Below, piece by piece: positions 9,773-19,463 of a stretch of 64,000 nt of DNA. Under the pieces are notes generated by a model. It ran no database searches. It saw nothing but the letters and a program-made list of their open reading frames with translations, and had not been told where the DNA came from. The translations under genes were made by a program, and so were the position numbers. The DNA comes from Nioella sp. MMSF_3534 (GTDB lineage: Bacteria; Pseudomonadota; Alphaproteobacteria; Rhodobacterales; Rhodobacteraceae). The stretch is from NCBI RefSeq assembly GCF_030732985.1, contig NZ_JASHJX010000005.1:62001-126000 (forward strand), read 5' to 3'. Position 1 is the stretch's first letter; each line of letters begins with the position of its first letter.

Positions 9773-11101
9773 TCAGCGGAAGGCGTGCAGCCGCCCGGCC
9801 CCGGACACGACGTAGAGCGTTCCGCCCACGACGATCGGATGCGCCGCCGCGCCGCCGCGGATTTCGACGCGCGACAGTTCCGCCCCGCTTTCGGGATCGA
9901 AAAAGCGGATATTGCCGTCGCCCGAGGCAACCACAAGGCGGCCCCCGGCCAGAATCGGTCCGTAATGCGTGAACACGGCCTGGCGGCGGCGTTCGCGTTC
10001 ATTGACGTAGAGCGGCAGTTCAGTGCCCCAGATGCGGGTGCCGGTTTCGGCGTCCAGACGGATCAGCTCGTTGCGGTCGGACACGAAGAAGATGGAATCA
10101 CCGGCCGGCAGCACCGGCGAATAGGCACCGTCCTGCGCGGTCCAGAGCCGCTCGCCCGAGGAGGCCTCCATCGCCACGACGCGTCCGGACTGGTTGCCGG
10201 CATAAAGCGTATTGCCCACGATCACCGGATCACCGGTGATATCGTTGAGATCATTATAGGCCACGCCCCGGCGTGCCCCTGCGACAGTCGTGCCCCAGAC
10301 CCGGACGCCAGACAGGCGCAGGGTGGCCACAAGCTCGCCCGAGCCGAAGGGGAAGATCACCAGACGATCGGTCAGCGCAGGCGATGCGCCGCCGGACAGA
10401 ACCGCCGTGGCCGGTCCTGCGGGCAGTTGCCAGCGAATGCGGCCGTTCTCGGGGTTCAGCGACCAGGCCTGACTGTCGCGGCTGACCACGTAAACGGAAT
10501 TGTCGGTGACCGTCGGTGCGGTGATCCCGGCCCCGAGGCGCTGACGCCAGAGGACCTCGCCATTGGCCGGTTGCAGGGCAATCAGCTCGCCATAGCCGGT
10601 CGTCGCGTAGACGACGCCGCCCACGACCGCGAGGCCGCCTCCGGACACGCCGCCGCCGCGCTCGTATCCCGCCGTCAGATCGGCGGTCCAAAGCGTGCTG
10701 CCATCGGTGCCGGTCGCGGTCAGCTGCGCGTCGGAATCGAGGGTGAAGATCCGGCCATCGGCCATGACGGGGTCGGCGGTGATGCGGGCGCGGCGCGTAT
10801 TGCCCTGCCCGATATCACTGGCCCAAAGCTCCACCGGCGCAGCGGACAGGGACAGGTGCGGAACCACGTTGCGCGTGGTCAGGGACCGCATGGGCCAGCT
10901 GTCGAGAGTGACCGGCTCAGCCAGCGAAATCGGAGCTGCGGTATCCTCTGCCACTTCGGGTGCCTCGATACCGGGAAAGGCCTGATCCAGCGGCGTGCGG
11001 GTGCCGAAGCGATCCCCTTCGAGAATGACCTCGCGTTCTGCACATGCGGCCAGCATGGCGAGCAATCCGAGCCCAAGGAAACCAATGCTGATCTTGTTCA
11101 T
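9773..11101 (-). CDS. bamB: Outer membrane assembly lipoprotein BamB (PQQ-like beta-propeller)
   Basis: A periplasmic lipoprotein of the BAM complex that helps insert beta-barrel proteins into the outer membrane. The 442-residue protein begins with a lipoprotein signal ending in the lipobox LAAC (residues 17-20; Cys20 would be lipidated). Repeated PQQ-type blades follow (for example DGSTLWTADLTAG, NGEVLWRQRLGAG, SGERLWTAQDGAY, TGTRIWGTELPLY). It lies between der and a YfgM-like gene, the usual neighbours. The gap to der is 105 nt. Confidence 0.92.
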   Translation of the reverse strand: MNKISIGFLGLGLLAMLAACAEREVILEGDRFGTRTPLDQAFPGIEAPEVAEDTAAPISLAEPVTLDSWPMRSLTTRNVVPHLSLSAAPVELWASDIGQGNTRRARITADPVMADGRIFTLDSDAQLTATGTDGSTLWTADLTAGYERGGGVSGGGLAVVGGVVYATTGYGELIALQPANGEVLWRQRLGAGITAPTVTDNSVYVVSRDSQAWSLNPENGRIRWQLPAGPATAVLSGGASPALTDRLVIFPFGSGELVATLRLSGVRVWGTTVAGARRGVAYNDLNDITGDPVIVGNTLYAGNQSGRVVAMEASSGERLWTAQDGAYSPVLPAGDSIFFVSDRNELIRLDAETGTRIWGTELPLYVNERERRRQAVFTHYGPILAGGRLVVASGDGNIRFFDPESGAELSRVEIRGGAAAHPIVVGGTLYVVSGAGRLHAFR

Positions 11102-11147
11102 CTGACTGCCGCCTCTTCAAACCGTTCCACCACCGGCACCCTGCCCC

Positions 11148-11924
11148 TTATTGTTCGGGGGCGCTTTCTGCTGCCGGGGGCTCTTCCCCCTCGTCTGCCG
11201 GAGCCTCGGCACCGGCTTCCTCTTCGGTCGCTGTCTCTGACCCTTCGGTCGCGGTGTCCTCCACCGGGGCCGGATCCTGCAGGGCAGCGCCGGATTCCAA
11301 TGCCACAATCAACTGAGACGCGCGCTGTTGCAAGCCCGGCGTGGCTTCGCTGTCTTCCTCCAACAGGCGCAACAGCGCGATTGCGGCCTCCCGATCGCCG
11401 TTGCTGACATGCAAAAGCGCCTGCTGTTCCATCGCCAGCGGGCGATAGGGGCGGCCAGGTCGCGCCAGCTGGTCGAGTTCGGCCATCGCTGTGGCAAAGT
11501 CCTGCGGGGCCAGCATATGGGCCTTGAGCAAGGCAAGGTCGCGGTAGCGTTCCGGCAAGGCGGTGTCCACGGCGATGCTGCGCAAGCTGGCGGCAGCCTC
11601 TTCGGGGCTTTCGCCATTGGCCTGTTCCCCGGCCAGAAGCATTGCCAGAAGCACGCGGGCATTTTCGCTCGTGGGGGTGATCTCGGACAGGGCCGCCTGA
11701 CGCGCCTCCGCGTCGTCATTGTCAAGGGCGGCGATCAGGGCGTCGCCGAACGCCTCGGAGGCCGCGCGTTCCTGCGCCAGCGAGTATTCCCGCCAGGCTG
11801 CGGCCGCGACAATCGCAACGACCAGCAGAACCGGAATCCAGCCCCATTTCCGGAACAGACGGAACAGCCGGTCACGGCGAAGCTCTTCGTTGACCTCTTC
11901 GATGAAACTGTCGGTATTGGCCAT
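11148..11924 (-). CDS. YfgM-like tetratricopeptide membrane protein
   Basis: The 258-residue protein has a cytoplasmic N-terminus (MANTDSFIEEVNEELRRDRLFRLFRKW), one transmembrane helix at about residues 29-44 (WIPVLLVVAIVAAAAW), and a periplasmic helical repeat region like E. coli YfgM. YfgM is an ancillary protein of the SecYEG translocon that binds periplasmic chaperones. The last 50 or so residues are a low-complexity Glu/Ala/Thr tail. It is encoded 46 nt upstream of bamB in the same direction, as in other proteobacteria. Family placement rests on topology and context more than on strong motifs. Confidence 0.8.
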   Translation of the reverse strand: MANTDSFIEEVNEELRRDRLFRLFRKWGWIPVLLVVAIVAAAAWREYSLAQERAASEAFGDALIAALDNDDAEARQAALSEITPTSENARVLLAMLLAGEQANGESPEEAAASLRSIAVDTALPERYRDLALLKAHMLAPQDFATAMAELDQLARPGRPYRPLAMEQQALLHVSNGDREAAIALLRLLEEDSEATPGLQQRASQLIVALESGAALQDPAPVEDTATEGSETATEEEAGAEAPADEGEEPPAAESAPEQ

Positions 11925-12055
11925 GTTCGCCCCAATATCTGGGCCATTGCCGGCCCGCGTGTCACTCGTTACCGCCTCTTAACGCGAGAAGCGCCCCGGG
12001 AACAAGTCTCCGCAACCGTCTGGGGTTGTCCAAGCCCAGGAAATCCAGAAGGGAA

Positions 12056-12113
12056 CACAAAAAAGTAAACTGGTCAGTTCAGTCTTGCGGCCGGATTCCA
12101 CAAAAAGTAAACT
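12056..12113. promoter_or_regulatory. Direct repeats and inverted repeat upstream of RND efflux genes
   Basis: The sequence CACAAAAA(A)GTAAACT occurs twice, at 12056-12071 and 12099-12113, about four helical turns apart. The first copy runs into a perfect inverted repeat AACTG-GT-CAGTT (12068-12079). This resembles a repressor operator, possibly TetR type, placed in the gap between the yfgM-like gene and the RND adaptor. The regulator is not encoded nearby. Confidence 0.5.
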
Positions 12114-12204
12114 AAACGGACTGGTTCAGCGTAATAGCGGGTTGAAACGGGGACCAAAGGCTCAGATGTAGGGCCGACGGAACCGGGCCCGCTACAAGAG
12201 GCGA

Positions 12205-13509
12205 ATGATGCGTATTTTTTCGATTATAACGGCGATCCTCGTGTGCGCGGCGATCTACGGCGTGGTGATGGAGCGCGAGCGTCTGGTGGAATTCGCCAAC
12301 GGTTTTCGCGCGCCTACAGAAGTGCCGGTGGCCGAAGACCCCGCTCCGGCCGCCGAGATTGCGCAAGAGGATAGTGCCGAGGCCCTGCCAGAAGGCACCG
12401 TATCCGTCGTTGTGCGCCGCTCGGTCGCGGAAGAGGTCGACTCGGCGGTTCTGCTTCGGGGCCGCACGGAAGCCGCCCGGCAGGTGGAAGTGCGGGCCGA
12501 AACGTCTGGCCGCATTATATCTGACCCGATCCGCGCCGGGGCCTTCGTGGAAGAAGGCCAGCTTCTGTGCCAGATAGATCCCGGCACCCGCGAGGCCGCA
12601 CTGGCCGAGGCCGAAGCGCGCTTGCTGGAGGCCCAGGCCCGCCTGCCCGAGGCCGAGGCACAATTGCCCGCCGCACGGGCCCGCGTGGCCGAAGCACAAG
12701 CCAGCCTGACCGCCGCCGAAATCGACTCCAACGCCGCCAGCCGGCTCAGTGAAAGCGGCTTTGCCTCGGACACCCGCGCCGCGTCGGCCAGTGCCACGGT
12801 CAGCGCCGCCGCCGCCGGACTCGAATCCGCTGCCGCCGGGGTTCAGGCCGCACAGGCCGCCATTCAGGCCGCTCAAAGCGGCATCAGCGCCGCCGAGGCC
12901 GCCGTGCTGCGCGCCGAGCAGGAAATCGACAACCTTCGGATCTACGCCCCGTTCGAGGGTCTTCTGGAAAGCGACACCGCCGAAATCGGGTCGCTGATGC
13001 AGCCCGGATCGCTTTGCGCCACGGTCATCCAGCTCGATCCGATCAAGCTGGTCGGGTTCGTGCCAGAGGCCGAGGTCAGCCGGGTCGCTGTCGGTGCCAG
13101 TGCAGGTGCCCGTTTGGCGACCGGTCAGCAGGTGGTGGGCACGGTCACCTTCCTCAGCCGCTCTGCCGATCCACAGACACGGACCTTCCGGGTCGAAATC
13201 ACGGTGGACAACAGTGATCTGTCCATCAGCGACGGGCAGACCGCGGATATCCTGATCGCGTCTTCCGGGCAGATGGCGCATCTGCTGCCCTCTTCCGCCC
13301 TGACCCTGAATGACCAGGGCCTGCTCGGGTTGCGGATCGTGGACGAGACCAACACAGCCCGCTTCGCACCGGTGACCTATCTGCGTGACACGGTGAACGG
13401 TGTCCTGCTGGCCGGCCTGCCGGACACCGCAGACGTGATCGTTGTCGGACAAGAATTCGTGACCGATGGCGTGCCCGTGCAGCCCCATTACCAGGAGCTC
13501 TCGCAATGA
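12205..13509 (+). CDS. RND efflux periplasmic adaptor (membrane fusion protein)
   Basis: A 434-residue HlyD/AcrA-type adaptor linking an inner-membrane RND pump to an outer-membrane channel. The N-terminal hydrophobic segment (MRIFSIITAILVCAAIYGVVM) is followed by a lipoyl-like half (RGRTEAARQVEVRAETSGRI, EGQLLCQIDPGTREAALAEA). A very Ala-rich coiled-coil hairpin spans about residues 130-245, and the second lipoyl half and beta-barrel follow (IYAPFEGLLESDTAEIGSLMQPG). The stop overlaps the pump start in ATGA (13506-13509), so the two are co-translated. No outer-membrane channel gene is adjacent. Confidence 0.92.
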   Translation: MMRIFSIITAILVCAAIYGVVMERERLVEFANGFRAPTEVPVAEDPAPAAEIAQEDSAEALPEGTVSVVVRRSVAEEVDSAVLLRGRTEAARQVEVRAETSGRIISDPIRAGAFVEEGQLLCQIDPGTREAALAEAEARLLEAQARLPEAEAQLPAARARVAEAQASLTAAEIDSNAASRLSESGFASDTRAASASATVSAAAAGLESAAAGVQAAQAAIQAAQSGISAAEAAVLRAEQEIDNLRIYAPFEGLLESDTAEIGSLMQPGSLCATVIQLDPIKLVGFVPEAEVSRVAVGASAGARLATGQQVVGTVTFLSRSADPQTRTFRVEITVDNSDLSISDGQTADILIASSGQMAHLLPSSALTLNDQGLLGLRIVDETNTARFAPVTYLRDTVNGVLLAGLPDTADVIVVGQEFVTDGVPVQPHYQELSQ

Positions 13510-16500
13510 TGGGAATGGTGGACTGGGCCGCCTCACGCGCCCGGATGGTCGTGGCTTTCGTGGTGCTTTCCGTGGTCGTGGGCACCGCCGCCTATATCGG
13601 CCTGCCGAAAGAGGGCGAGCCCGATATCGACATTCCCGGCCTCTTCGTCTCGGTCCCCTTCCCCGGCATCTCGGCGGAAGACAGCGAACGCCTGCTTGTC
13701 CGCCCGATGGAGGCGGAGTTTCAGGATCTCGACGGGTTGCAGACCATCTCTGCCACCGCGGCAGAGGGCTATGCCGGTATCTTCCTGGAATTCGAGTTCG
13801 GCTGGGACAAGGACGCCACCATTGCCGAAGTGCGCGAGGCGATGGATGCTGCCGAGGCGCAGTTCCCGGACGGCGCTGAAAGCTATTCGATCAACGAAAT
13901 CAACTTCTCCGAATTCCCGATCATCATCGTGGCCCTGTCTGGCGAGGCCCCGGAACGCACCTTGTTGCGACTGGCGCAGGAGCTTCAGGATCGGCTGGAG
14001 GCCCTGCCGCCCATCCTTGAGGCCGGGCTTGCCGGGGGCCGGGATGAAATGGTCGAGGTCGTCATCGACCCGCTGGCGCTGGAAGCCTACAACGTCACCG
14101 CGCGCGAATTGATCGACGCGGTCGTGAACAACAACCAGCTGATTGCAGCGGGCGAGGTCTCGACGGCCAGCGGGGCGATTTCCGTTTCGATTCCCTCCAG
14201 CTTCGACACGACCGAGGACATCTACAACCTGCCCATCAAGGTGAACGGGGACAGGGTGGTGACCCTTGGCGATCTGGCCGAGATCCGCCTGACCTATGAA
14301 GACCGCGAAGGCACCGCCCGGTTCAACGGTGAAAACGCCATCGCGCTGCAGGTCGTGAAGCGGCTCGGCTTCAACATCATGGACACCGCCGCGCTGGTCC
14401 GGGCCGAGATCGAGGCCGCACAGGCCGAATGGCCAGAGGAACTGCGCCAATCGGTGAGTGTGACCGCGACGCTGGACCAATCCGTGACCGTTCAGGGCAT
14501 GGTCAGCCAGTTGGAAGGCTCGGTCCTGACAGCCATCGCATTGGTGATGATCGTGGTGCTGGCGGCGCTTGGCACCCGCTCCGCCCTGCTGGTCGGTTTT
14601 GCGATCCCCACCTCCTTCCTGCTGTGCTTCATCTTCCTCGGCATCATGGGGGTGACGATCTCCAACATCGTCATGTTCGGCCTGATCCTCGCCGTGGGCA
14701 TGCTGGTGGATGGGGCCATCGTGGTCGTGGAATATGCCGACAAACGCCTGGCAGAGGGCGCGCGCCCCATGCAGGCCTATACGGATGCGGCCAAGCGGAT
14801 GTTCTGGCCGATCGTCAGTTCCACCGCCACGACGCTTTGCGCCTTCCTGCCGATGCTGTTCTGGCCCGGCGTGCCCGGCGAATTCATGGGCATGCTGCCC
14901 GTGACGCTGATCTTCGTGCTGTCGGCCTCGCTGATCGTGGCGCTGATCTACCTGCCGGTTCTGGGCGGCGTTGCCGCCCGCTATTCGCGGCTGATCGACA
15001 ACGGCACCGCCGTCGTCAAGGCGCTGATCCCGTGGTGGCCGGTTCGGTCGCTGCTGACTGCGGGTGCCGGTTACCTGATGTTCCTTGCCGCGCTGGAAAC
15101 CATCAGCCCCGGCGAGCTGGTCCCGGCCGATCCCACGGCCTCGGCCTTCCGCCAGATGCTGCCGGGCATGGTCATGTTCGTGGCGGCGGCCTCGCTCATG
15201 TCTGTCATGATCGGCTCTGTCGCCATTCATCGCAAACAGAAGCGTATCCGCGCGGGCTATCGGCGCAGCCCTTTCGGCTGGTTCATCCACGCCATCGTCG
15301 GCAATCCGGTGATGCCGCTGGTCACGATCGGTGCGGTCATCTTCTTCGTGGTCAGCGTCTTCGTCTACTTCCAGGCCAATAATAACGGTGTCGAGTTCTT
15401 CGTTGAGTCAGAGCCCGAGAACGGCATCGTCTATGTCCGGGCGCGCGGCAACCTGTCGGTCGAGGAGATGGACCTGCTGGTGCGTCAGGTCGAGGCGAGA
15501 GTTCTGGCCACCGAAGGCGTGCGCGATGTGTTTGCCTTTTCCGGTCAGGGCGGGCTGAACAACAATACCGGCGGGGCCGAACAACCCCGCGATACGATCG
15601 GACAGGTCCAGTTCGACCTGCTGCCCTGGGACGAACGGCCCGTTCTGGATGCGCCCGTATCCTTGCTTGGCGGTCTGATCCAGTTCCCCCGAACCGTGAT
15701 CGACCCGGCCTATGATGGCGACGCGATCCTCGCAGGCATGCAGGCCGATCTTGACCAGATCCCCGGCATCCGGACCGAGATCTTCAGCCAGTCCCGTGGC
15801 CCCTCCTCGGGCAAGCCCGTGAACCTGCGCCTTGCCGGGGACAACTGGGAAGAGCTGCAGGAAGCCACCCGCATCGTCCGCGACCGGTTCGAAGCCACAC
15901 CCGCCCTGACCCTGGTGGAAGACACCCTGCCCTTGCCCGGCGTCGATTGGGAACTGACCGTCGATGTCGAAGCCGCAGGCCGCTATGGTGCCAATGTGGC
16001 CACCGTGGGCGCCATGGTGCAGCTTGTCACGCGCGGCATTCTGCTGGACACGATGCGGGTGCCGACCTCGGACGAAGAAATCGAGATCCGCGTCCGCTTC
16101 CCCGAAGAGGCCCGCGTTCTGTCCACCCTCGACACGTTGCGCGTGCGCACCGCCGACGGGCTGGTCCCGCTGGCCAATTTCGTCACCCGCACCCCCGCGC
16201 CGCAACTGGCCGAGATCGACCGCCGCGACCAGAGCCGCATTTTCAACGTCCGCGCCGATGTTCTGGACGGGCTCGTGATGCTGACCGACACGGAAACCGG
16301 CGAAAGCTGGCTGGAAGATGCAGGTGCCGCAGAAGCCAGCTTTGCGGTGCAGGAGGGCCTGCGCACGGGCGCCCTGACCCTCACGCCGGTGAACGCCAAT
16401 GAACGCATCGCCGCGATCACCGAATGGCTGGAAACCGAAAACCCGCTGCCCGCCTCGGTCAGCTGGGAATGGGGCGGCGACCAGGAAGAGGAACAGGAAA

Positions 16501-17270
16501 GCCAGGCCTTTCTGGGTCAGGCCTTCGGGGCGGCGCTTGGGCTCATGTTCATCATCCTGCTGGCGCAGTTCAACTCGGTCTACAACTCGGTGCTGGTGTT
16601 GCTCGCCGTGGTGCTGTCCACCGTCGGCGTTCTGATCGGCATGCTGGTCATGGACCAGACCTTCTCGATCATCATGACCGGCACGGGGATCGTCGCGCTG
16701 GCGGGGATCGTGGTGAACAACAACATTGTTCTGATCGACACCTATCAGGAATACAGCCGCTACATGCCACAGCTTGAGGCGATCACCCGCACCGCCGAGG
16801 CGCGCATCCGGCCCGTGCTGTTGACCACCATCACGACGATGGCGGGCCTCATGCCGATGATGTACGGCATCAGCCTCGACTTCGCGGCAGGCGGCTACTC
16901 GGTCGACAGCCCCACGGCGCTCTGGTGGAAGCAACTGGCCACGGCGGTGGTCTTCGGCCTGGGTGTGGCCACGGTGCTGACGCTGGTGCTGACCCCGTCA
17001 CTGCTGGCACTCAGGGTCTGGTTCTGGACCATCCTGAGCTGGCTCGCCCGTGCCATCGGGCGTCTCGGTGCGCGAGGCGTCAGCCAGCGTGCACAGGATT
17101 GGACGCTGGCCCGCGCAGCCCGCCGCACCCGGCACCCGGAGATTCTGTGGGAAGAGCCACCGCAACCGGTCTTCATCATCGAGGCCCCGGAAGAGGCCCC
17201 CGTGCCCGAGAACGCGCCGCAAGAGGAAGAAGACGCCTCTACCGATGCACCGCTGCGCGCGGCGGAGTAA
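13506..17270 (+). CDS. RND-family efflux pump, inner membrane transporter
   Basis: A 1254-residue proton-driven RND transporter, longer than the usual 1020-1050 aa. The family features are plain: an N-terminal helix then a porter domain (PGISAEDSERLLVRPMEAE), TM4 with the proton-relay aspartate (GMLVDGAIVVVEYADKR), and the second half repeating this (VALAGIVVNNNIVLIDTYQE, ARIRPVLLTTITTMAGLMP). Extra length comes from an insertion after the first TM block (about residues 500-600, with additional hydrophobic segments) and an acidic C-terminal tail (EEAPVPENAPQEEEDAS). The substrate is unknown. It forms an operon with the overlapping adaptor gene. Confidence 0.93.
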   Translation: MMGMVDWAASRARMVVAFVVLSVVVGTAAYIGLPKEGEPDIDIPGLFVSVPFPGISAEDSERLLVRPMEAEFQDLDGLQTISATAAEGYAGIFLEFEFGWDKDATIAEVREAMDAAEAQFPDGAESYSINEINFSEFPIIIVALSGEAPERTLLRLAQELQDRLEALPPILEAGLAGGRDEMVEVVIDPLALEAYNVTARELIDAVVNNNQLIAAGEVSTASGAISVSIPSSFDTTEDIYNLPIKVNGDRVVTLGDLAEIRLTYEDREGTARFNGENAIALQVVKRLGFNIMDTAALVRAEIEAAQAEWPEELRQSVSVTATLDQSVTVQGMVSQLEGSVLTAIALVMIVVLAALGTRSALLVGFAIPTSFLLCFIFLGIMGVTISNIVMFGLILAVGMLVDGAIVVVEYADKRLAEGARPMQAYTDAAKRMFWPIVSSTATTLCAFLPMLFWPGVPGEFMGMLPVTLIFVLSASLIVALIYLPVLGGVAARYSRLIDNGTAVVKALIPWWPVRSLLTAGAGYLMFLAALETISPGELVPADPTASAFRQMLPGMVMFVAAASLMSVMIGSVAIHRKQKRIRAGYRRSPFGWFIHAIVGNPVMPLVTIGAVIFFVVSVFVYFQANNNGVEFFVESEPENGIVYVRARGNLSVEEMDLLVRQVEARVLATEGVRDVFAFSGQGGLNNNTGGAEQPRDTIGQVQFDLLPWDERPVLDAPVSLLGGLIQFPRTVIDPAYDGDAILAGMQADLDQIPGIRTEIFSQSRGPSSGKPVNLRLAGDNWEELQEATRIVRDRFEATPALTLVEDTLPLPGVDWELTVDVEAAGRYGANVATVGAMVQLVTRGILLDTMRVPTSDEEIEIRVRFPEEARVLSTLDTLRVRTADGLVPLANFVTRTPAPQLAEIDRRDQSRIFNVRADVLDGLVMLTDTETGESWLEDAGAAEASFAVQEGLRTGALTLTPVNANERIAAITEWLETENPLPASVSWEWGGDQEEEQESQAFLGQAFGAALGLMFIILLAQFNSVYNSVLVLLAVVLSTVGVLIGMLVMDQTFSIIMTGTGIVALAGIVVNNNIVLIDTYQEYSRYMPQLEAITRTAEARIRPVLLTTITTMAGLMPMMYGISLDFAAGGYSVDSPTALWWKQLATAVVFGLGVATVLTLVLTPSLLALRVWFWTILSWLARAIGRLGARGVSQRAQDWTLARAARRTRHPEILWEEPPQPVFIIEAPEEAPVPENAPQEEEDASTDAPLRAAE

Positions 17271-17320
17271 GCCCTTTTTCCCAAATCACAAGCAAAAGGG
17301 GCAGACGGATCGCACCGCTT

Positions 17321-17505
17321 GCCCCTTCTTCTTGGACCAAATACTCCCGCCGGAGGCATCCCTCACGCGCCGCCCGCGCAGCGGTCAGGACAGCTCAGCG
17401 CCCGTCCCGCAAGTCCGTGGCAACGCGCTGCAACGAGGCCCCCGCGAAAGCGGGGGTTGAGGCGCAGCGCTCCCCGGTCGACGCGCGATGCGCGGCGAAA
17501 CCGCC
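17321..17505 (-). repeat. 185-bp composite 3' repeat, copy 1
   Basis: It matches 35416-35600 in length and layout. Block A (17321-17360) and block B (17415-17505) begin exactly 94 bp apart in both copies. Block B shares CCGTGGCAAC, a GCCCCCGCG..AAGCGGGGG hairpin, GGTCGACGC and GCGGCGAAACCGC with copy 2. Read on the minus strand, the element starts one base after the stop codon of the ABC exporter gene (17507-17509). A weak hairpin at 17296-17327 (AAGGGGCA/TGCCCCTT), overlapping block A, may terminate the RND operon. Confidence 0.75.
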
Positions 17506-17506
17506 C

Positions 17507-19348
17507 TCAGGCTGCGCCCTGCTCGGCCATGTCTTCGCGCTCGGCCGCCTGCCGCGCCCACATCGAGGCATAGCGGCCATTCAAGGCCAGCAGTTCCTCA
17601 TGCGTCCCGCGCTCGGCGATCTCGCCTTTTTCCAGAACGATGATCTGGTTGCTGTCGACCACCGTGGACAGCCGGTGCGCGATGGTGATCACCGTGCGCC
17701 CCTGCCCCATCATCTTCAGCTCTTCCTGGATCTCGCGCTCGGTTTCCGTATCGAGCGCCGAGGTCGCTTCATCCAGCAGCAGAATGGGCGGGTCTTTCAG
17801 CAGCGTGCGCGCGATCCCCACCCGCTGCTTTTCCCCGCCTGACAGCTTCAGCCCGCGTTCACCCACCGGTGTCTCGTACCCTTCCGGCAGGCTCTCGATG
17901 AAGTCGTGGATCTTCGCCGCCCGCGCTGCCGCCTCGATCTCGGCGAAGCTCGCTTCGGGGCGGCCATAGGCGATGTTGTAGCGGATCGTGTCGTTGAACA
18001 GCACCGTGTCCTGCGGCACCACGCCGATGCGCGCGTGCAGGCTGGCCTGCGTGACCGAGCGCAGGTCCTGCCCGTCGATGCGGATCGCGCCGCCATCGAC
18101 ATCGTAGAAGCGGAACAGAAGCCGTCCGATGGTGGACTTGCCCGACCCGGACGGCCCCACCAGCGCCACCGTGTGCCCCGGTGGCACAGCGAAAGACAGG
18201 CCCTTCAGGATCGGACGCGCATCCTCATAGCCGAAGCGCACATCTTCAAAGACCAGCTCGCCGCGCTCGCAGCTCAGCGCAGCCGCATCAGGCGCGTCCA
18301 CAACATCTGCGGGCTGTTCCAGCAGGTCGAACATCTCGCCCATGTCCACCAGCGCCTGCCGGATTTCCCGGTAGACCGTGCCGAGGAAGTTCAAAGGCAT
18401 GGTGATCTGGATCATGTAGGCGTTGACCATGACGAAATCGCCCACGGTCAGCGTGCCGTTGTTCACGCCCACGGCGGCCATGACCATGACGATCACCAGC
18501 CCGATTGTGATGATCACCGATTGCCCGAAGTTGAGAAACCCGAGCGAATAGGCCGTTTTCAGCGCCGCGCGCTCATAGCCCGCCATGGCGCTGTCATAGC
18601 GTTCCGCCTCGCGTCTCTCGGCCCCGAAATACTTGACCGTCTCGAAGTTCAGCAGGCTGTCGATCGCCTTCTGGTTGGCATCCGTGTCCTGATCGTTCAT
18701 TTCCTTGCGGATCTTCACCCGCCACTCGGTCACCGCGAAGGTGAACCAGATGTAAATGGCGAGAGTCACAAGGACGACGACGAAATACCAGATGTCGAAC
18801 AGCACGGCCAGAACGATGCCGATCAGCAGAAGCTCGATCACCAGCGGCCCGATGGAAAAAAGCAGGAAGCGCAGCAGGAACTCCACCCCCTTCACGCCGC
18901 GCTCGATGATCCGGGACAGGCCGCCGGTCTTGCGGGTGATGTGATAGCGCAGCGACAGCGCGTGGATATGCTCGAAGGTTTCCAGCGCCAGCTGCCTAAG
19001 CGCCCGCTGGCCCACCTTGGCGAAGACCACGTCGCGCAGCTGCTGGAACCCCACGGCCATGGCCCGCGCCACGCCATAGGCCACGGTCAGCCCCACGGCG
19101 CCCATCATCAGCATGCCGGACGGAGACAGCTCTCCCGACAGCACATCCACCGCATCGGCATAGAAAAACGGCGTATAGACCGCGATCAACCGTCCCAGAA
19201 CCAGCATCGCCAGCGCCGCGAGCACCCGGTGTTTCACCCATGGATGGGCATCGGGCCAGAGATAGGGCGCGACCTTGCGGATGGTGCGCCAACCGCTGCG
19301 GCGGGCCTCGGAGCCCTTGGGGTGGTCGGTCATGGTGGTGGGCGGCAT
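17507..19348 (-). CDS. ABC transporter, ATM1/HMT1-type half-exporter
   Basis: The 613-residue fused permease-ATPase works as a homodimer. The N-terminal membrane domain has about six helices and a conserved region typical of the ATM1 family (LRYHITRKTGGLSRIIERGVKG). The ATPase domain has Walker A GPSGSGKST, signature LSGGEKQRVGIART, Walker B ILLLDEATSALDT and H-loop TIAHRLST. Family members export glutathione or persulfide compounds linked to iron-sulfur and heavy-metal homeostasis. The start may be 19348 or the in-frame ATG at 19333; no clear Shine-Dalgarno decides. Its stop is followed directly by a composite repeat. Confidence 0.93.
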   Translation of the reverse strand: MPPTTMTDHPKGSEARRSGWRTIRKVAPYLWPDAHPWVKHRVLAALAMLVLGRLIAVYTPFFYADAVDVLSGELSPSGMLMMGAVGLTVAYGVARAMAVGFQQLRDVVFAKVGQRALRQLALETFEHIHALSLRYHITRKTGGLSRIIERGVKGVEFLLRFLLFSIGPLVIELLLIGIVLAVLFDIWYFVVVLVTLAIYIWFTFAVTEWRVKIRKEMNDQDTDANQKAIDSLLNFETVKYFGAERREAERYDSAMAGYERAALKTAYSLGFLNFGQSVIITIGLVIVMVMAAVGVNNGTLTVGDFVMVNAYMIQITMPLNFLGTVYREIRQALVDMGEMFDLLEQPADVVDAPDAAALSCERGELVFEDVRFGYEDARPILKGLSFAVPPGHTVALVGPSGSGKSTIGRLLFRFYDVDGGAIRIDGQDLRSVTQASLHARIGVVPQDTVLFNDTIRYNIAYGRPEASFAEIEAAARAAKIHDFIESLPEGYETPVGERGLKLSGGEKQRVGIARTLLKDPPILLLDEATSALDTETEREIQEELKMMGQGRTVITIAHRLSTVVDSNQIIVLEKGEIAERGTHEELLALNGRYASMWARQAAEREDMAEQGAA

Positions 19349-19463
19349 GAAGCGGGCTTTCTGTCACAGATGGCGGAGCATTGCGCGCAACCTAAGCCCG
19401 CCCCGCCGGAATGACCAGATCACCGGGGCGCGACCCATATGTGCGGATGTGCCGAGGCGAGGC

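Noticed and set aside
12112-15290. Minus-strand ORFs (474 and 585 codons) opposite the RND genes
   Set aside because: Histidine/glycine-rich shadow translations of real coding sequence on the other strand.
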